Part shown: piece after piece, positions 58,508 through 64,000 of the stretch
Layout: each line of letters begins with the position of its first letter
Position numbering within the stretch: position 1 is the first letter of the stretch
Assembly (NCBI GenBank): GCA_048493715.1
Contig: JBGDCZ010000005.1
Span: 1-64,000, forward strand
From: Arsenophonus sp048493715
Lineage (GTDB): Bacteria; Pseudomonadota; Gammaproteobacteria; Enterobacterales; Enterobacteriaceae
Direction: 5' to 3'
DNA length: 64,000 nt
Notes under the pieces: generated by a model
Told to the model about the DNA's origin: nothing
The model's database searches: none
What the model saw: the letters and a program-made list of their open reading frames with translations, nothing else
Translations under genes and position numbers: made by a program

Positions 58508-59050
58508 ATGAAAAAGTTTTTATTACCAGTAACAGTTGGCTGTATTTTGTTCTCTGGGCATTCTAATGCGGCTGTTGTTAGTGCACAAGTAGGAAACGAT
58601 TTTACTGAAGTTGCGGCGGGTATTGGCAATAAAGGTACGGGCTTAGCTATAAACGGCAACTGGGCACGTAGCGATCATGACGGCCAAGTAGCTAGTTTAG
58701 GGGCGACGTTTAGCTTACCTTTAGGGCCTTTTACTGCTTATATTGGCGGTAAAAGCTATTATTTATTACCAAAAGATAATAATCATGGTTTTGCCCTTGT
58801 GGTTGGCGTTGGTGCTAATTGGAAAATTATGCCATCGATGGCTTTATATGGTGAAATTTATGGCTCACCACGTGATTTAACTTCTGACAATTATGCCTAT
58901 CAGGAAGTGGATGTTGGCATCAAATATGAAATTATTAAACCATTAGTCATTAATTTTGGTTATCGTTTTATTAAAGTGCAAGGTAGGAGTAATCATCCTA
59001 ATAATACTATTGCAGATGGTTTTTACCTTGGTGCTGGCCTGAATTTCTAG
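58508..59050 (+). CDS. yfaZ: YfaZ family outer-membrane protein
   Basis: A 180-residue exported protein with a typical signal peptide (MKKFLLPVTVGCILFSGHSNA, cut near residue 21 before AVVSAQVG). The mature part is rich in alternating hydrophobic and polar stretches and ends in an aromatic residue (YLGAGLNF), as expected of a small outer-membrane beta-barrel; LPLGPFTAYIGGKSYYLLP and FGYRFIKVQGRSNHPNNTI match the YfaZ family. The precise role is unknown. A terminator follows 14 bp after the stop. Intact. Confidence 0.85.
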   Translation: MKKFLLPVTVGCILFSGHSNAAVVSAQVGNDFTEVAAGIGNKGTGLAINGNWARSDHDGQVASLGATFSLPLGPFTAYIGGKSYYLLPKDNNHGFALVVGVGANWKIMPSMALYGEIYGSPRDLTSDNYAYQEVDVGIKYEIIKPLVINFGYRFIKVQGRSNHPNNTIADGFYLGAGLNF

Positions 59051-59064
59051 TTGTGTTGATGTTT

Positions 59065-59095
59065 CGCACCATAAAAAATTATGGTGCGTTTATTT
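59065..59095 (+). terminator. Terminator between yfaZ and tyrP
   Basis: A 10-bp perfect stem (cgcaccataa at 59065-59074 with ttatggtgcg at 59079-59088), a 4-base loop and a T-rich tail end yfaZ transcription. It lies between two converging genes and may also help to stop tyrP transcription. Confidence 0.85.
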
Positions 59096-59109
59096 ATCTC
59101 AAATTAATG

Positions 59110-60324
59110 TTATCCAACTTGCGGTAAGATACCAATCACAATGGCAATCTGAATTAAGATCACGGCAAAACCACAAATTAGTACGATAAGTAATGCCAGT
59201 GTGCCACCTTTAACGCGGTAATAATGTGTTTTATGCGCTTCCAGCTTTCTGACCCGCATGACCATTAAAGCGGGTAGAATGAGGGCTAAAATAGATAAAG
59301 CGACTGCGGCATAGGTTAAGGCTTGCACAAAACTACTGAGGAAAAGTGCACAGATAAGCGGCGGTAGGAAGGTTAATAAACCACTTTGTAGGCGACCAAA
59401 TGCACTATTTTTACGCTTAAACATATCGGCCAAATAGTCAAATAAACCTAGGGTAACACCCAAAAAAGAGGTTGCTAGTGCTAGATCCATAAATAGGTTA
59501 ACGGCAATATTAACTTGTGAAGTTGCCACGATATTATTAATGGTGGTCAGTAATCCATTTAAACCAGATTGGTTGGCTAATATACCGATAAAGGTATTTT
59601 GTGGAATAGCACCTAATGTGGCTATTTGCCATAAAATATAAGCAAATAATGGCAGCGCACTACCAATAATAAAAATTTTCCGTAATTTTTCGATATTACC
59701 ATCCATATAACTTACCAGACTGGGGATACTACCGTGAAATCCAAATGATGTGAAAATGACTGGAATAGCCGATAACACTAACCCTTTTTCAACCGGCATG
59801 GCGGTAAGATTGCTATTTTCGACGTGAGGCATCATAACCGCTAGCATAATAATCAGAAAAACAATTTTTGCGATAAACAGAATACGATTTATCAAGTCGA
59901 CTGAATGAGTCCCAATACCGACAATAGTACCGCCAATAATGGTAAATAAAATAATTGCAGAATCGATACTAATATTTATTCCTAACCAGGATGAAAGGCT
60001 ATTGGCGATTAAAATGCCAGCTCCACCAATATATGCAGTTGCTAACGCATACATCAGTAGTAGCATGCTTAAACTGGTTATCACTTTTCCTGGTATGCCA
60101 AGATACAGTTTAGCAATAGAGCCTAAACCTAAATGTGGTGGATTATATCGGTATACTTCGACTAATAATAGCGCGGTATAACTCATTAAAGCCCATAGCC
60201 CAATTAACATAAGCACCATCATCGGAAAACCAACTCCCGATGCAGCAAGTGGCATTGCTAACATACCTGCACCAATTGTGGTACCAGCAACAATTAAAAT
60301 ACTACCCAGTGTGAGATTTTTCAC
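59110..60324 (-). CDS. tyrP: Tyrosine-specific proton symporter TyrP
   Basis: Inner-membrane carrier of the hydroxy/aromatic amino acid permease (HAAAP) family with eleven predicted helices. The 404-residue product matches E. coli TyrP (403) throughout: LGSILIVAGTTIGAGMLAMP at the start, GLWALMSYTALLLVEVYRY, the conserved SAIPVIFTSFGFHGSIPSLV, MDLALATSFLGVTLGLFDYL and a C-terminal YYRVKGGTLALLIVLICG. Tyrosine specificity is inferred from closeness to TyrP over TnaB and Mtr. A single TTTACA half-site of the TyrR type lies at 60423-60428 without a clear partner. It converges with yfaZ and diverges from the methyltransferase pseudogene. Intact. Confidence 0.9.
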   Translation of the reverse strand: MKNLTLGSILIVAGTTIGAGMLAMPLAASGVGFPMMVLMLIGLWALMSYTALLLVEVYRYNPPHLGLGSIAKLYLGIPGKVITSLSMLLLMYALATAYIGGAGILIANSLSSWLGINISIDSAIILFTIIGGTIVGIGTHSVDLINRILFIAKIVFLIIMLAVMMPHVENSNLTAMPVEKGLVLSAIPVIFTSFGFHGSIPSLVSYMDGNIEKLRKIFIIGSALPLFAYILWQIATLGAIPQNTFIGILANQSGLNGLLTTINNIVATSQVNIAVNLFMDLALATSFLGVTLGLFDYLADMFKRKNSAFGRLQSGLLTFLPPLICALFLSSFVQALTYAAVALSILALILPALMVMRVRKLEAHKTHYYRVKGGTLALLIVLICGFAVILIQIAIVIGILPQVG

Positions 60325-60534
60325 AAGTGATTCTGAGCCTTATCGCTACATTTATTATGTTGGCAGAGTAAATGATTGTCTTTTGTGTGTCAAATTAATA
60401 TTCCATTTTCTGGAATTTTATATTTACATTTCCAGATTGAGCAGTAGTGAATGGGACATTGATCATGCATAATATAAAATTCGATTAGATAGTGATAGTT
60501 AAGATAATTTTATGCTAATAATTAGGACCAAGTT

Positions 60535-61174
60535 ATGAAAGAAAATATTTACGATCAGGATGATTTTTTAACTGCATATAGCCAGTTTCCGCGTTCTGTT
60601 GATGGCTTGAATGCCGCCGGTGAATGGCCAACATTGCAAAATTTATTACCTAATTTTCAAGCTAAATCAGTGCTGGATTTAGGTTGTGGTTATGGTTGGC
60701 ATTGCTTATATGCAGCAGATCATGGCACGAGAAAAGTGATTGGTACAGATATTTCTCAGAAAATGTTAATGGTGGCCAGAGAAAAAAATCGTTTCCGTGA
60801 GATCATTGGATATCGACAACAAGCAATAGAGGATATCCAGTTTGCCAGTATTAGTTTTGATGTGGTGGTAAGTTCGTTGGTGCTACACTATGTGGCAGAT
60901 TTTGCGCAAATATGTCAGAAAATTTACACTTGTTTAACAGAAAAGGGCGAATTTATTTTTCTATTGAACACGCCAAGCGGAATTTCTGGGTCATAAAGTG
61001 ACCGAGTATCATAAAACGTTAACAACTTATCTAACCAGTTTATTAATCGCTGGATTTTCTATTGCACAACTGGTTGAACCGCAACCAGCTGATCATCTAT
61101 TAGATAAAATTGCTGGCATGAGAGATGAGTTACGGCACCCTATGATGTTGCTGGTGGTTGCTAAAAAAGCGTAA
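60535..61174 (+). pseudogene. Class I SAM-dependent methyltransferase, internally deleted
   Basis: The first 145 codons form an intact SAM-binding domain: KSVLDLGCGYGWHCLYAADH (motif I, about residues 46-65), KVIGTDISQKMLMVARE (motif II) and FDVVVSSLVLHYVADF. About 40 codons that normally follow the FSIEH-type strand are missing; the text runs into ...FLGHKVTEYHKTLTTYLTSL in another frame and ends RDELRHPMMLLVVAKKA at 61174. The original protein would have been about 240 residues. A truncated 153-residue product from 60535-60996 could still be translated. Substrate unknown. Confidence 0.8.
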
Positions 61175-61204
61175 TAGTCATACTGTTAGCGCCAGATGAG
61201 GTTA

Positions 61205-61474
61205 TTACTTAATATCAATATCAATGTCGGTAAGTGGCTGGCAACTGCAGGGTAATATCTCATCTTTATTAATGCATGCGATCGGATTATTATGATAAGC
61301 CACTTTCCCTTTTCGTAAACGAACCCGGCAGACACCACAAAAGCCAGCCCGACAGTGAAATTCAATTTGCATTTTACTCTGTTTAAGGACATCAAGTAGG
61401 CTGGTATGTTGTTCGGAATGAAAAAGGACTTGTATATCCTGCGCGTGGTACAGGGTAATTTTATAGCTAGCCAT
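61205..61474 (-). CDS. yfaE: 2Fe-2S ferredoxin-like protein YfaE (class Ia RNR maintenance)
   Basis: Small plant-type ferredoxin (89 residues) that in E. coli restores the diferric-tyrosyl cofactor of NrdB by giving electrons to the iron centre. Ligand cysteines appear as C41, C46 and C49 in FHCRAGFCGVCRVRL, with the fourth in ILPCSC (C76 or C78). It lies 5 bp after nrdB in the nrdA-nrdB-yfaE order, so it is cotranscribed with its client. The ending DIDIDIK is slightly extended compared with E. coli. Intact. Confidence 0.93.
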   Translation of the reverse strand: MASYKITLYHAQDIQVLFHSEQHTSLLDVLKQSKMQIEFHCRAGFCGVCRVRLRKGKVAYHNNPIACINKDEILPCSCQPLTDIDIDIK

Positions 61475-61479
61475 AATGG

Positions 61480-62616
61480 TTATAACTCAAAATTACGCAG
61501 TTCATCAGTATCAACTTGGGCATCGATTTGTCCTACTAGATAGGAACTCACTTCGACTTCTTGTGGTGCTACCTGAACATTATCAGAAACTAACCAGGCA
61601 TTGATCCATGGAATCGGATTAGAGCGTGTTTCAAAGGGTAATTTTAATCCGACCGCTTGCATACGAATATTGGTAATGTATTCGATATATTGACATAAAA
61701 TATCTTTATTCAGACCGATCATTGAACCACCAGAGAAGAGATACTCAGCCCACTCTTTTTCCTGTTCGGCGGCTTGAACAAATAATTTGTAACATGCTCC
61801 TTCACACTCTTTGGCAACTGTGGCCATTTCCGGATCATCTTGACTGGAGCGCATTAAGTTTAACATATGTTGGGTGCCCGTGAGATGAAGCGCTTCATCC
61901 CGGGCAATTAACTTGATAATTTTAGCGTTTCCTTCCATCAATTCACGTTCAGCAAAGGCAAATGAGCAAGCGAAGCTTACATAAAAACGAATTGCTTCTA
62001 ATGCATTAACGCTCATCAAACATAAATAAAGTTGTTTTTTTAATTCGTGTAAAGAAATAATTACATTTTTCCCTTTAATAGTATGATTACCTTCACCTAA
62101 CATATGGTAATAACTGGTCATCTCTATTAAATCATCATAATAAGCGGAGATATCTTTTGCTCGCTTTAAAATTTCGTCATTAGTCACGATATCGTCAAAA
62201 ATAATGGATGGGTCATTGACAATATTGCGAATAATGTGAGTGTAAGAGCGTGAATGGATCGTTTCTGAAAATGACCAGGTTTCTACCCAGGTTTCAAGCT
62301 CAGGAAGTGATATAAGTGGCAGCAATGCGACGTTTGGGCTTCGTCCTTGAATGGAATCTAATAGAGTTTGATATTTTAAGTTACTGATAAAAATGTGTTT
62401 TTCATGTTCTGGCAGCGATTGGTAATCAATTCGATCACGAGAAACATCAATTTCTTCTGGTCGCCAGAAAAAAGAGAGTTGTTTTTCAATCAGCTGCTCA
62501 AAAATAGGATATTTTTGCTGATCATAACGTGCAACATTGACAGGCTGACCGAAGAACATGGGTTCTTGCAATTGATCGTTTTTGGTTTGCGAAAAAGTTG
62601 TATATTGGTATTCCAT
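61480..62616 (-). CDS. nrdB: Ribonucleotide reductase class Ia subunit beta
   Basis: Ferritin-like small subunit whose diferric site generates the stable tyrosyl radical for aerobic deoxyribonucleotide synthesis. At 378 residues it fits E. coli (376). The metal and radical site is visible: SETIHSRSYTHIIRNI contains the metal ligands Glu and His and the radical tyrosine (Tyr122 in E. coli numbering), and RDEALHLTGTQHMLNL carries further ligands. The C-terminal tail (VDTDELRNFEL) is the part that binds NrdA. It lies 11 bp after nrdA. Intact. Confidence 0.97.
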   Translation of the reverse strand: MEYQYTTFSQTKNDQLQEPMFFGQPVNVARYDQQKYPIFEQLIEKQLSFFWRPEEIDVSRDRIDYQSLPEHEKHIFISNLKYQTLLDSIQGRSPNVALLPLISLPELETWVETWSFSETIHSRSYTHIIRNIVNDPSIIFDDIVTNDEILKRAKDISAYYDDLIEMTSYYHMLGEGNHTIKGKNVIISLHELKKQLYLCLMSVNALEAIRFYVSFACSFAFAERELMEGNAKIIKLIARDEALHLTGTQHMLNLMRSSQDDPEMATVAKECEGACYKLFVQAAEQEKEWAEYLFSGGSMIGLNKDILCQYIEYITNIRMQAVGLKLPFETRSNPIPWINAWLVSDNVQVAPQEVEVSSYLVGQIDAQVDTDELRNFEL

Positions 62617-62627
62617 ACGTCCTCACG

Positions 62628-64000
62628 TTAAATCTTACAAGCGCCGCCATCACAATTGTCAGCAGATTCAGTAACCTCTTCAAGATCGGTTTGGGTGTCT
62701 TCAGCACCATCACGGGTATTATGGTAATAAAGGGTTTTTACCCCATATTTGTAAGCGAGTAATAAATCTTTCAGTAACTGGTTCATTGGAACTTTGTTAT
62801 TTGGGAAACGAGTTGGATCATAATTAGTGTTAGCAGAAATAGATTGATCAATAAATTTTTGCATAATACCAACTAGTTGCAAATAACCGTCATTATTGGG
62901 CATTTTCCATAATAATTCATAATCATTTTTCAAGCGTTCGTATTCAGGAACCACTTGGCGTAGAATACCATCTTTTGATGCTTTAATGCTAATATAACCG
63001 CGTGGTGGTTCAATGCCATTGGTGGCATTGGAGATTTGCGAAGAAGTTTCTGATGGCATCAAGGCGGAAAGCGTTGAATTACGCAAGCCATATAGCTTGA
63101 TATTTTTGCGCAAAGTTTGCCAATCATAATGTAGTGGTTCAGATGTTAATGCATCTAATGACTTTTTATAACTATCTATAGGTAAAATGCCTTTTGCATA
63201 ATTGGTCTCAGTAAACCACGGGCAAGCACCTTGCTCTTTTGCCAGCTCATTGGATGCTTTTAATAGGTAATATTGAATTGCTTCAAAGGCTTTGTGAGTC
63301 AGATTATTAGCACTGCCATCGGAATAGCACACCCCATGTTTAGCTAAATAGTAAGCATAATTAATGACACCAATGCCTAAAGTACGGCGACCCATCGAAC
63401 CTTTTTGCGCAGCAATAATAGGATAGTTTTGATAATCAAGTAGTGAATCTAATGCCCGAACTGCCAATACTGCTAATTCCTCCAATTCATCTAATGATGT
63501 AATGGCACCTAGGTTAAAGGCGGAAAGGGTACAAAGTGCAATTTCACCATTTTCATCCTTAATATCATTCAGTGGCCGGGTTGGTAAGGCGATTTCCAGA
63601 CAGAGATTTGATTGACGAATTGGTGCAACTTTAGGATCAAATGGGCTATGGGTATTACAGTGATCGACATTTTGGATATAAATACGACCCGTTGACGCAC
63701 GTTCTTGCATCATAAGTGAAAATAGATTGATAGCTTTAACCCGTTTCTGGCGTATTGTTGAGTCTTGCTCATATTTTAAATATAAACGTTCAAATTCGCT
63801 TTGATCAGCGAAAAATGCTGCATATAAACCGGGAACATCAGAAGGACTAAAGAGTGTAATTTCTTCCCCTTTAATCAGGCGTTCATACATTAGTTTGTTA
63901 ATTTGTACGCCATAGTCCAGGTGGCGAACGCGATTACCTTCAACGCCACGGTTATTTTTCAGTACCAGCAGGCTTTCAACCTCTAAATGCCAGAGTGGAT
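62628..64000 (-). CDS. nrdA: Ribonucleotide reductase class Ia subunit alpha, partial
   Basis: Catalytic large subunit of aerobic ribonucleotide reductase; the 5' part lies beyond the window end. The visible 457 codons run from PLWHLEVESLLVLKNNRG at the edge to the C-terminus. Active-site region RQSNLCLEIALPTRPLND holds the thiyl-radical cysteine (Cys439 in E. coli numbering), and IALCTLSAFNLGA holds the partner cysteine (Cys462). The C-terminal swinging pair is in CDGGACKI. An open frame continues through the window end without a stop. The gene heads the nrdA-nrdB-yfaE operon. Intact as far as visible. Confidence 0.97.
   Translation of the reverse strand, partial: PLWHLEVESLLVLKNNRGVEGNRVRHLDYGVQINKLMYERLIKGEEITLFSPSDVPGLYAAFFADQSEFERLYLKYEQDSTIRQKRVKAINLFSLMMQERASTGRIYIQNVDHCNTHSPFDPKVAPIRQSNLCLEIALPTRPLNDIKDENGEIALCTLSAFNLGAITSLDELEELAVLAVRALDSLLDYQNYPIIAAQKGSMGRRTLGIGVINYAYYLAKHGVCYSDGSANNLTHKAFEAIQYYLLKASNELAKEQGACPWFTETNYAKGILPIDSYKKSLDALTSEPLHYDWQTLRKNIKLYGLRNSTLSALMPSETSSQISNATNGIEPPRGYISIKASKDGILRQVVPEYERLKNDYELLWKMPNNDGYLQLVGIMQKFIDQSISANTNYDPTRFPNNKVPMNQLLKDLLLAYKYGVKTLYYHNTRDGAEDTQTDLEEVTESADNCDGGACKI

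Noticed and set aside
60423..60428. TyrR half-site before tyrP
   Set aside because: Only one TTTACA half is present and the partner at the required distance matches poorly; not enough to call an operator.
1..64000. CRISPR arrays, tRNA or rRNA genes, tandem repeats
   Set aside because: None was recognised on reading the sequence; short A/T runs were not considered repeats.

Overview
The window comes from an AT-rich gammaproteobacterium of the order Enterobacterales. Gene content and order follow the E. coli block fadJ-sixA-smrB-prmB-aroC-epmC-yfcL-mnmC-fabB, pdxB-usg-truA-dedA-accD-folC-dedD-cvpA-purF-ubiX, pta-ackA-yfbVUTSR-alaA-lrhA-nuoA-N-menFD and yfaZ-yfaE-nrdBA. About 16 genes are broken by stops, frameshifts or deletions, and remnants of Tc (ABC) insecticidal toxin genes are present. 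This fits a host-restricted insect symbiont of the Morganellaceae. An Arsenophonus-type genome is my best guess; I inferred it from gene content and did not test it by a search.

Layout. 1-9.2 kb: dead fadJ, intact sixA, smrB, prmB and aroC, dead epmC, intact yfcL, then a dead acetyltransferase and dead mnmC. 9.3-12.5 kb: fabB with preserved FadR and FabR operator-like sites and a terminator, then a dead EamA exporter and a dead AraC-type regulator. 12.6-22.2 kb: a compact, intact housekeeping run for vitamin B6 (pdxB), tRNA modification (truA), fatty acids (accD), folate (folC), cell envelope (dedA, dedD), purines (cvpA-purF behind a PurR box) and ubiquinone (ubiX). 22.2-28.7 kb: a decayed accessory island. 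It holds the 3' part of yfcH joined to a Tc-toxin C-component pseudogene, a truncated B-component pseudogene, an AT-rich spacer, and a broken DUF4874/DUF4832-like gene on the other strand.

28.8-40.0 kb: intact ackA-pta (acetate overflow), intact yfbV, a run of three dead genes (yfbU, yfbT, yfbS), then yfbR, alaA and the LysR regulator lrhA. 40.8-55.8 kb: a complete 13-gene nuo operon (nuoC and nuoD fused) for proton-pumping complex I, ended by a strong terminator. 55.9-58.2 kb: menF and menD are decayed and shortened by deletions, so the first steps to menaquinone are lost here. 58.5-64 kb: yfaZ, tyrP, a methyltransferase pseudogene, and the yfaE-nrdB-nrdA group for aerobic (class Ia) ribonucleotide reduction. 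nrdA runs off the window end.

Taken together, the intact genes describe an aerobic, ubiquinone-linked respiratory metabolism with nucleotide, folate, B6 and fatty-acid synthesis kept. Beta-oxidation, menaquinone, several modification enzymes, regulators, transporters and toxins are being lost. I did not find a convincing new biological system. The most unusual region is the toxin remnant island, including an apparent ADP-ribosyltransferase start cut off at the junction with yfcH.
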